Assembly: GCF_001544315.1 (NCBI RefSeq)
Contig: NZ_BCQG01000034.1
Coordinates: 1-40,552 of the forward strand
Direction: 5' to 3'
DNA: 40,552 nt
Origin: Geobacillus jurassicus NBRC 107829
GTDB lineage: Bacteria > Bacillota > Bacilli > Bacillales > Anoxybacillaceae
The translations under genes and the position numbers were made by a program. Below the pieces are notes generated by a model that had not been told where the DNA came from, did no database searches, and saw nothing but the letters and a program-made list of their open reading frames with translations. How positions within the stretch are numbered: the stretch's first letter is position 1; each line of letters begins with the position of its first letter. Positions 34,170 through 40,552 of this stretch are shown here, one piece after another.

Positions 34170-34288
34170 TGTCGGGCGACCGAACAACACCGCTTTCAGA
34201 CCCTTGCAAGGGTCTAGAAAGCGGTGGGCTTCTCGGTCCTCCATCACGCCAAGGCGTGATGGAGGCAAGCTAGGGCTTGCTTCCGACA
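34170..34288. other. Cloverleaf-like nested inverted-repeat structure
   Basis: The spacer between the two acyl-CoA dehydrogenase genes folds on paper into a closed multi-branch structure. A closing stem joins TGTCGG (34170-34175) and CCGACA (34283-34288). Arm 1 is GACCGA/TCGGTC (34178-34183, 34233-34238) enclosing a 10-bp stem (34188-34197 with 34217-34226) capped by the palindrome AGACCCTTGCAAGGGTCT. Arm 2 is a perfect 13-bp stem (34238-34250 with 34253-34265). Arm 3 is GCAAGC/GCTTGC (34265-34270, 34275-34280). No T-run follows, so it is not a standard terminator. It could be an RNA, an mRNA-processing or stability element, or a repeat. Confidence 0.6.
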
Positions 34289-34410
34289 ATCGAAAAATCA
34301 ATGCCCTGCTTTTTGAGCAACGATATCCAGCTGCATTTATAGAGAAACAGTGACCACGCTGACACGGGGGACGAGGATTTCGGATATATAGGAAACGGGG
34401 GAATGAAACG

Positions 34411-35553
34411 ATGAACTTTCAATTGAGCGAAGAACATGAAATGCTGCGAAAAATGGTGCGCGAATTTGCCGAAAACGAAGTAGCGCCGACTGCCGCCGAA
34501 CGTGACGAAGAGGAGCGGTTTGACCGCGGCATTTTCAATAAAATGGCCGAACTTGGCTTGACAGGCATTCCGTGGCCGGAAGAATACGGCGGCATTGGCA
34601 GCGACTATTTGGCATATGTCATCGCTGTCGAGGAGCTGTCGCGCGTCTGCGCCTCGACCGGGGTGACGCTCTCCGCGCATATATCGCTCGCCAGCTGGCC
34701 GATTTACAAGTTCGGCAACGAAGAACAAAAGCAAAAGTATTTGCGCGCCCTAGCGACCGGGGAAAAGCTCGGGGCGTACGCGCTGTCCGAACCGGGCGCA
34801 GGGTCGGATGTCGCGTCGATGAAAACGCGCGCCATAAAAGATGGGGATCATTATGTTTTAAACGGCTCGAAAGTATGGATCACGAACGGCGGTGAAGCAG
34901 AAATTTACGTCGTCTTTGCCGTTACCGATCCGGAAAAGCGGCATAAAGGGATCAGCGCCTTTATCGTGGAAAAAGGGACGCCGGGCTTTTCGTTCGGCAA
35001 AAAAGAAAAGAAACTCGGCATTCGTTCGTCGCCGACGACGGAACTCATTTTCGAAGACTGCCGCATTCCGAAAGAAAACTTGCTCGGCCAAGAAGGAGAA
35101 GGGTTTAAAATCGCCATGATGACGTTAGACGGGGGCCGCAACGGCATCGCCGCCCAAGCGGTCGGCATCGCCCAAGGCGCGCTTGATGCCGCGGTGGACT
35201 ACGCGAAACAGCGCGTCCAGTTCGGCAAACCGATCATCGAGCAGCAAGGGGTCGCCTTCAAGCTCGCCGACATGGCGACGGCCATTGAAGCGGCGCGGCT
35301 CTTGACCTATCAAGCGGCATGGCTGGAATCGAACGGCTTGCCGTACGGAAAAGCATCCGCTATGGCGAAGCTATTCGCTGGCGACACAGCGATGAAAGTG
35401 ACGGTCGAGGCGGTGCAAATTTTCGGCGGCAACGGCTACACGAAAGACTATCCGGTCGAGCGGTTTATGCGCGACGCGAAAATTACGCAAATTTACGAAG
35501 GAACGCAAGAGATCCAGCGCCTCGTCATTTCGCGCATGTTGACGCGCGATTAA
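34411..35553 (+). CDS. acdA: Short-chain acyl-CoA dehydrogenase AcdA-like, second copy
   Basis: This 380-aa FAD-dependent dehydrogenase carries [56 protein letters not shown] and [15 protein letters not shown], with the catalytic Glu in IYEGT. By position near fadF and rpoE and by its pattern it is the best match to B. subtilis AcdA. Likely substrates are butyryl- or branched short acyl-CoA. ATG 34411 follows GGGGGAATG-type purine-rich sequence. Its stop TAA forms the loop of a strong hairpin. Confidence 0.92.
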   Translation: MNFQLSEEHEMLRKMVREFAENEVAPTAAERDEEERFDRGIFNKMAELGLTGIPWPEEYGGIGSDYLAYVIAVEELSRVCASTGVTLSAHISLASWPIYKFGNEEQKQKYLRALATGEKLGAYALSEPGAGSDVASMKTRAIKDGDHYVLNGSKVWITNGGEAEIYVVFAVTDPEKRHKGISAFIVEKGTPGFSFGKKEKKLGIRSSPTTELIFEDCRIPKENLLGQEGEGFKIAMMTLDGGRNGIAAQAVGIAQGALDAAVDYAKQRVQFGKPIIEQQGVAFKLADMATAIEAARLLTYQAAWLESNGLPYGKASAMAKLFAGDTAMKVTVEAVQIFGGNGYTKDYPVERFMRDAKITQIYEGTQEIQRLVISRMLTRD

Positions 35554-35564
35554 CATCGCGCGTC
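35541..35564 (+). terminator. Perfect hairpin enclosing the acdA stop codon
   Basis: GACGCGCGAT (35541-35550) pairs perfectly with ATCGCGCGTC (35555-35564); the tetraloop TAAC contains the stop. Only ATTT follows. Whether it terminates or protects the 3' end is unclear. Confidence 0.55.
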
Positions 35565-35577
35565 ATTTCATCTGTGC

Positions 35578-35622
35578 TGCCGTGCGGGGCGCGGTGGCTG
35601 TTCGGGGAAGTGCCGCACGGCA
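35578..35622 (+). repeat. Second GC-rich inverted repeat after acdA
   Basis: TGCCGTGCGG (35578-35587) is complementary to CCGCACGGCA (35613-35622) across a 25-nt loop, in the spacer before the TetR gene. Confidence 0.5.
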
Positions 35623-35745
35623 TCTCCGGGTTGTACTGCCGTGTGAATCGCGGCAAAGTGCTTCCAGAGATGCGTTGCGCGAATGTTAAAAGCGGTTGGG
35701 GGGCCCTGCCGCTAAACGGGGAATGAATGGGGGAGAGAAATCAAA

Positions 35746-36378
35746 ATGAAAAAGCGGGAAGTGATCGCGTCGGTCAAAGACGAAAAGCTCGTGAAAAAAC
35801 GGCGCAATGAAATGATCAAAGGCGCGATTTCCTTGTTTAAACAAAAAGGCTTCCACCAAACGACGACAAGGGAGATCGCCAAGGCGTCCGGTTTCAGCAT
35901 CGGCACGCTGTACGAGTACATCCGCAAGAAAGAAGACGTTCTTTATCTCGTGTGCGACCGCATTTACGACGAGGTGCGGGAGCGGACGGAACAAGACCTC
36001 GGCGCCCATCATGGAACGATCGAAGGGCTGCGGCGCGCCATCGCCCACTATTTCCGTGTCGTTGATGAACTCGATGACGAAGTGCTTGTCATGTACCAAG
36101 AAGTGAAAGCGCTAAGCAAAGAATCGCTGCCGTACGTGTTGAATAAAGAGCTTGATATGGCGGCGATTTTCGAACATATTTTGCGCGCGTGCGTCGAAAG
36201 CGGGGCGTTGTCGCTTTCTGAAAGTGAAATCCGCCTGTTTGCCCATAATATCGTTGTCCTTGGGCAAATGTGGGCGTTCCGCCGCTGGGCGCTTCGGAAA
36301 ATGTATACACTCGATGAATATATCGAGCTGCAAACTGAGTTTTTATTAAAGGGGATTATGGAGAAACAGCGAGTCTAA
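35746..36378 (+). CDS. TetR/AcrR family transcriptional regulator
   Basis: This 210-aa regulator has an N-terminal TetR helix-turn-helix ([20 protein letters not shown], then [20 protein letters not shown]) and an all-helical ligand-binding C-terminus. GGGGGAGAG precedes the ATG. It lies 17 nt before icmF, so it is probably in the same operon and may control this cluster with an acyl-CoA ligand, as FadR does. It does not match my memory of B. subtilis FadR at the N-terminus, so I leave it unnamed. Confidence 0.88.
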   Translation: MKKREVIASVKDEKLVKKRRNEMIKGAISLFKQKGFHQTTTREIAKASGFSIGTLYEYIRKKEDVLYLVCDRIYDEVRERTEQDLGAHHGTIEGLRRAIAHYFRVVDELDDEVLVMYQEVKALSKESLPYVLNKELDMAAIFEHILRACVESGALSLSESEIRLFAHNIVVLGQMWAFRRWALRKMYTLDEYIELQTEFLLKGIMEKQRV

Positions 36379-36395
36379 AAGGGGGAGAAGAAACG

Positions 36396-39300
36396 ATGGC
36401 GCACATTTACCGTCCGAAGCATCACGTCCGCTTTGTGACCGCGTCGAGCTTGTTTGACGGCCATGACGCTTCGATCAACATTATGCGCCGCATTTTGCAG
36501 GCGAGCGGCGCGGAAGTCATTCATTTAGGCCATAACCGCTCGGTCGAGGAAATCGTCAACGCCGCCATCCAGGAAGATGTGCAAGGCATTGCCGTTTCTT
36601 CCTATCAAGGCGGACATATGGAATTTTTTAAATATATGTACGACCTGCTTCAAGAGCGAGGAGCGTCTCACATCCGCATTTATGGCGGCGGGGGCGGCGT
36701 CATCATTCCGCGTGAGATCAAAGAGCTGCACGAGTATGGCATCGCCCGCATTTTCTCGCCGGAAGACGGGCGGCGTCTCGGTTTGCAAGGAATGATCAAC
36801 GTCATGCTTGAGGAGTGCGATTTTCCGACCGTGACGGCGGTGACTGATGAACTTGAACGGCTCGCGTCCGGCGATGTGCAGGCGATCGCGCGGCTGATTA
36901 CGCTGTGCGAATACCGCGCCGAGGCGGACAACAAAGAGGCGGCCGCGGCGGCGGAAGCGGCCATCGAACAAGTGAAAGCGATGGAGAAGCGCGTCCCGGT
37001 GCTCGGCATCACTGGCACGGGCGGGGCGGGGAAAAGCTCGCTCACCGATGAGCTCGTCCGCCGCTTTTTAAACGAGATTCCCGATATTAAGATTGCCATT
37101 TTGTCGGTCGATCCGACGAAGCAAAAAACGGGCGGGGCGCTGTTGGGCGACCGCATCCGGATGAACTCGATCAACTCGCCGCGCGTGTATATGAGAAGCT
37201 TGGCGACCCGCCATTCCCGCACGGAGCTGTCGCCGGCGATCCGCGACGCCATTTCTGTCGTGAAAGCGGCTGGGTTTGATCTTGTCATCATCGAAACGAG
37301 CGGGATCGGCCAAGGCGATGCGGCCATTACGGAAGTGTGCGACGTGTCGATGTACGTGATGACAAGCGAGTTCGGCGCGCCGACGCAGCTCGAGAAAATC
37401 GACATGATCGATTACGCCGATTTGATCGTTATTAACAAATTCGAGCGCAAAGGATCGGAAGACGCAAAACGGCAAGTGCAAAAGCAATATCAGCGCAGCC
37501 ATCAGCTGTTTGACCGCGATGTCTCGGAAATGCCGGTATACGGCACGATCGCCAGCCAGTTTAACGACCCGGGCACGAACACGCTCTTTGTCGCGCTCGT
37601 CGATACGATCAACAAAAAAGCGGGTACGAACTGGAAGACGAGTTTAAAAACGGTCGCCAATGTCGAGAAGCATAATGTCATCATCCCGAACGAGCGCCGC
37701 TACTATTTGCGCGAAATCGCGGAAACGGTCCGATCGTATCACCGCCGCGCCGAGCAGCAAGTCGAGATCGCGCGCCGCCTCTTCCAAATCGAAGGGGCGC
37801 TCGAAGCGGCAAAGGAACGGGGCGAAGCCGACGACGTCATCCGCGCGCTCGAGACGCTCAAAGCCGATTATGAAGCGAAGTTGACGCCGGAATCGAAGCG
37901 CATTTTGGCGACATGGGAAGAAACGAAAGCGAAATATGCGGCGAAACAGTTTGTGACGAAAGTGCGCGACAAAGAGATCGTCACCGAACTGACGACGAAA
38001 ACGTTGTCCGGTTTGGACATTCCGAAAGTCGTTTTGCCGAAATTCAAAGATTACGGGGAGATTTTGCGCTGGGTGTATAAAGAAAACGTCCCTGGCTCGT
38101 TCCCGTATACGGCCGGCGTCTTCCCGTTCAAGCGCCAAGGAGAAGATCCGAAACGGCAGTTTGCCGGCGAAGGGACGCCGGAGCGCACGAACCGCCGCTT
38201 CCACTACTTGTGCAAAGAAGACAAGGCAAAGCGGCTCAGCACGGCGTTTGACTCGGTGACGCTCTACGGCGAAGACCCGGACTATCGGCCGGACATTTTC
38301 GGCAAAGTTGGGGAGAGCGGCGTCAGCGTCTGCACATTGGATGACATGAAAAAACTGTACAAAGGATTTGACTTGTGCGACCCACTCACATCGGTGTCGA
38401 TGACGATCAACGGGCCGGCTCCGATTTTGCTGGCGATGTTTATGAATACGGCGATCGACCAGCAAGTCGAGAAAAAAGAGGCCGAGCTTGGCCGCCCGCT
38501 CACGCCGGAAGAGTACGAGCAAGTGAAGGAATGGACGCTGCAAACGGTGCGCGGCACGGTGCAAGCCGACATTTTAAAAGAAGATCAAGGGCAAAATACG
38601 TGCATTTTCTCGACCGACTTCGCCTTAAAAATGATGGGCGACATTCAGGAATATTTCATTAAGCACCGCGTCCGCAACTATTACTCGGTGTCGATTTCCG
38701 GCTACCATATCGCCGAGGCCGGGGCGAATCCGATCACGCAATTGGCGTTTACGCTCGCGAACGGCTTTACGTACGTCGAGTATTACTTGAGCCGCGGCAT
38801 GCACATTGACGATTTCGCGCCGAACTTGTCGTTTTTCTTCAGCAACGGCCTCGATCCGGAATATTCGGTCATCGGCCGGGTCGCCCGCCGCATTTGGGCG
38901 ATTGTCATGCGCGAAAAATACGGCGCCAACGAACGGAGCCAAAAACTGAAATACCATATTCAAACGTCCGGCCGTTCGTTGCACGCCCAAGAAATCGATT
39001 TTAACGATATTCGCACGACACTGCAGGCGTTGTTGGCGATTTATGACAACTGCAACTCGCTGCATACGAACGCCTATGATGAAGCGATCACGACACCGAC
39101 CGAAGAGTCGGTCCGTCGGGCGATGGCGATCCAGCTCATTATTACAAAAGAGTTTGGCTTGACCAAAAACGAAAACCCACTCCAAGGATCGTTCATCATT
39201 GAAGAGCTGACCGACTTGGTTGAAGAAGCGGTGCTGCAAGAGTTTGAGCGGTTAAATGACCGCGGCGGCGTGCTCGGTGCAATGGAAATGCAATACCAGC

Positions 39301-39656
39301 GCGGAAAAATTCAAGACGAATCGCTCTACTATGAAACGAAAAAACATAGCGGCGAACTGCCGATCATCGGCGTCAACACGTTCTTAAACCCGAATCCGCC
39401 GTCAGAGGAGGAACTGAACAACATCCAGCTCGCCCGGGCGACGTATGAAGAAAAAGAAACGCAAATCCGCAACTTGCGCGAATTCCAAGAGCGGAACAAA
39501 GACAAGGTCGGTCCGGCGCTCGAACGGTTAAAACAAGTGGCGACCAGCGGCGGCAACATTTTCGAAGAATTGATGGAAACGGTGAAAGTCGCCAGCCTCG
39601 GGCAAATCACCCGCGCCTTGTACGAAGTCGGCGGGCAATATCGGCGGAATATGTAA
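36396..39656 (+). CDS. icmF: Fused isobutyryl-CoA mutase IcmF
   Basis: IcmF interconverts isobutyryl-CoA and n-butyryl-CoA with adenosylcobalamin and carries its own G-protein chaperone. The 1086-aa protein has three modules in order. A B12-binding domain contains [11 protein letters not shown] (Asp21, His23) and [13 protein letters not shown] MeaB-like GTPase has Walker [10 protein letters not shown] (207-215), ETSGIGQGD (300-308) and NKFE (347-350). From about residue 550 comes the mutase barrel with [25 protein letters not shown] and [26 protein letters not shown] precedes ATG 36396. The Geobacillus fused enzyme has been characterised biochemically, from memory. Confidence 0.95.
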   Translation: MAHIYRPKHHVRFVTASSLFDGHDASINIMRRILQASGAEVIHLGHNRSVEEIVNAAIQEDVQGIAVSSYQGGHMEFFKYMYDLLQERGASHIRIYGGGGGVIIPREIKELHEYGIARIFSPEDGRRLGLQGMINVMLEECDFPTVTAVTDELERLASGDVQAIARLITLCEYRAEADNKEAAAAAEAAIEQVKAMEKRVPVLGITGTGGAGKSSLTDELVRRFLNEIPDIKIAILSVDPTKQKTGGALLGDRIRMNSINSPRVYMRSLATRHSRTELSPAIRDAISVVKAAGFDLVIIETSGIGQGDAAITEVCDVSMYVMTSEFGAPTQLEKIDMIDYADLIVINKFERKGSEDAKRQVQKQYQRSHQLFDRDVSEMPVYGTIASQFNDPGTNTLFVALVDTINKKAGTNWKTSLKTVANVEKHNVIIPNERRYYLREIAETVRSYHRRAEQQVEIARRLFQIEGALEAAKERGEADDVIRALETLKADYEAKLTPESKRILATWEETKAKYAAKQFVTKVRDKEIVTELTTKTLSGLDIPKVVLPKFKDYGEILRWVYKENVPGSFPYTAGVFPFKRQGEDPKRQFAGEGTPERTNRRFHYLCKEDKAKRLSTAFDSVTLYGEDPDYRPDIFGKVGESGVSVCTLDDMKKLYKGFDLCDPLTSVSMTINGPAPILLAMFMNTAIDQQVEKKEAELGRPLTPEEYEQVKEWTLQTVRGTVQADILKEDQGQNTCIFSTDFALKMMGDIQEYFIKHRVRNYYSVSISGYHIAEAGANPITQLAFTLANGFTYVEYYLSRGMHIDDFAPNLSFFFSNGLDPEYSVIGRVARRIWAIVMREKYGANERSQKLKYHIQTSGRSLHAQEIDFNDIRTTLQALLAIYDNCNSLHTNAYDEAITTPTEESVRRAMAIQLIITKEFGLTKNENPLQGSFIIEELTDLVEEAVLQEFERLNDRGGVLGAMEMQYQRGKIQDESLYYETKKHSGELPIIGVNTFLNPNPPSEEELNNIQLARATYEEKETQIRNLREFQERNKDKVGPALERLKQVATSGGNIFEELMETVKVASLGQITRALYEVGGQYRRNM

Positions 39657-39853
39657 TCACGGGCGTTTGGTTGGTTGCCGCTGGCCATGGGCGGTCTCGA
39701 TCACAACGGTCGTTGGCGTGCCCGCCCGCCGGAAGCGACACGAACGGAACGCGAATGGGTCTGATGGGATAAAGACGAACTGGCTTCGTAAGGAAACGCG
39801 GAGCGGCGTGATCAAAGTTAGAGAGAAGTTTTGACAGCCAATCTGCTCGGGAG

Positions 39854-39895
39854 GAGGGCCGCCCTCGCTGCAGGGTTGCCCTCTTTTGCTTTTTT
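39854..39895 (+). terminator. Terminator after icmF
   Basis: GAGGGC (39854-39859) pairs with GCCCTC (39878-39883), with inner CCC/GGG pairs, followed by TTTTGCTTTTTT. It closes the acyl-CoA cluster and separates it from rpoE. The preceding 200 nt show no gene. Confidence 0.78.
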
Positions 39896-39930
39896 CAACA
39901 AATATGTAGCATAAACCCCGGCAATTTGTT

Positions 39931-39936
39931 TATAAT
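39931..39936 (+). promoter_or_regulatory. Possible -10 of the rpoE promoter
   Basis: A perfect TATAAT (39931-39936) lies 60 nt before the rpoE start, but no good -35 is spaced correctly. Confidence 0.4.
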
Positions 39937-39996
39937 GAATGGTATGTATTCCACTTGCATTCATTTGTTTCATTATATAGAAGGGGAGTGCTGAAC

Positions 39997-40552
39997 TTGA
40001 GCCTGCAGCAGCAATACTCGCCAGAGGAATTGCAGGAAATGTCGTTCGTCGAGCTGGCGAATTTGATTTTGCTGGAAAAGCGGGAGGCGCTGCCGTTTGA
40101 TCAACTCGTCCGTGAAGCAGCAGCGTTGGCCGGCATATCGGAAGAAGAGATGGAGGCGCGGCTTGCCCAATATTATACCGATTTAAACATCGACGGCCGG
40201 TTTATTTGCGTCGGGGAAAACGTCTGGGGGCTGCGCGCATGGTATCCGTTTGACCAGACGGAAGACGAAACGGTGACGATTGTCAAGCCGAAGAAGAAGA
40301 AAAAAGCGCTTGACGATGAATACGATGAGTACGATGAGCTGCTTGACGAAGAAGATCTCGATTACGACGATTTGGACGAATACGATGAGGAAGAGCTTGA
40401 GCTGGATGAAGACGAGCTCTTGGAAGATGAAGAGTTCGATTTGGATGAAGATGTTGCATTTGACGACGACCTTCTCGGCGACGAAGATTTTGAGCTCGAC
40501 GATGCACCGCTCGATGAAGATCTCGATCTCGAAGAGCCGGAGGAAGATGAAG
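39997..40552 (+). CDS. rpoE: DNA-directed RNA polymerase delta subunit (3' end beyond the window)
   Basis: The delta subunit binds RNA polymerase of Gram-positives, raising specificity and recycling. About 185 codons are present and the frame is still open at the window edge. The N-terminal domain reads SPEELQEMSFVELANLILLE, then YYTDLNIDGRFICVGENVWGLRAWYPFDQ, followed by a lysine cluster (KPKKKKKA) and the hallmark Asp/Glu tail from about residue 105. Translation starts at TTG 39997, giving MSLQQQYSPEEL; AAGGGGAG (39981-39988) is 8 nt upstream and no ATG fits. A rare start codon is the unusual point. Confidence 0.93.
   Translation, partial: MSLQQQYSPEELQEMSFVELANLILLEKREALPFDQLVREAAALAGISEEEMEARLAQYYTDLNIDGRFICVGENVWGLRAWYPFDQTEDETVTIVKPKKKKKALDDEYDEYDELLDEEDLDYDDLDEYDEEELELDEDELLEDEEFDLDEDVAFDDDLLGDEDFELDDAPLDEDLDLEEPEEDE

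Noticed and set aside
34170-34288. Cloverleaf-like fold considered as a tRNA gene
   Set aside because: It is too long, has no T-loop, D-loop or anticodon-arm consensus, and its arms are far longer than tRNA arms.
37644-38564. 306-codon open frame on the minus strand
   Set aside because: Antisense to icmF across its GTPase-mutase linker and barrel; composition is Arg/Phe/His-rich as expected for a mirror frame.
39997-40552. The acidic tail of rpoE as a nucleotide tandem repeat or low-complexity artefact
   Set aside because: The GAT/GAA-rich tract encodes the Asp/Glu tail that defines the delta subunit, so no separate repeat feature is needed.

Overview
The window looks like a chromosomal segment of a thermophilic Geobacillus-type member of the Bacillaceae. 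Three things point there: high GC with G/C-rich third codon positions, spore genes (cwlJ, gerQ, rsfA, pbpG) next to Bacillus-type housekeeping genes, and proteins such as HemQ and a fused isobutyryl-CoA mutase that closely resemble the Geobacillus forms I recall. From ung rightwards the gene order follows, from memory, the B. subtilis ywd-ywf-ywg-ywh-ywi-ywj-rpoE segment. No phage, integrase, intact insertion sequence, CRISPR array, tRNA or rRNA was seen.

Layout. 1-2.9 kb: a glycine T-box leader, glycyl-tRNA synthetase, a 49-aa unknown protein, and an azoreductase behind an MhqR-like operator. 3.0-7.1 kb: a general-stress module, with a membrane PAS-PP2C phosphatase converging on rsbV-rsbW-sigB, and a DUF1232 membrane protein diverging from it. 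7.2-9.1 kb: ung, ywdI, a decayed small gene and the DUF423 gene ywdK. 9.2-10.4 kb: the cwlJ-gerQ germination operon on the minus strand. 10.7-11.6 kb: an Rpn-type PD-(D/E)XK nuclease, the most accessory-looking gene. 11.6-15.4 kb: hemQ, pta, lipL and rsfA. 15.5-19.6 kb: a DUF1450 protein, the HD protein ywfO, ywgA, a frameshifted small gene, the tautomerase ywhB, the site-2 protease ywhC and ywhD. 19.7-23.8 kb: pbpG, then speE-speB. 24.1-27.8 kb: ywiB, argS, a XapX protein and a minus-strand cardiolipin synthase.

28.2-39.7 kb is a coherent short/branched-chain acyl-CoA cluster: fadF, thiolase, 3-hydroxybutyryl-CoA dehydrogenase, two acyl-CoA dehydrogenases, a TetR regulator and icmF. A strong sigma-A promoter with a FadR-like palindrome inside its spacer opens it. 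Together the enzymes would take isobutyryl-CoA to butyryl-CoA, oxidise it, and end at acetyl-CoA. The enoyl-CoA hydratase and the electron-transfer flavoprotein are not in the window. The window ends inside rpoE (RNA polymerase delta).

The most unusual items are non-coding: a cloverleaf-like nested inverted-repeat structure between the two acyl-CoA dehydrogenase genes (34170-34288), a dispersed repeat of about 90 nt upstream of ywiB and cls in the same orientation relative to each gene, and a face-to-face sigma-A/sigma-B promoter pair between sigB and DUF1232. Nothing amounts to a clearly new multi-gene system; the sensor-phosphatase/sigB arrangement is the closest candidate.
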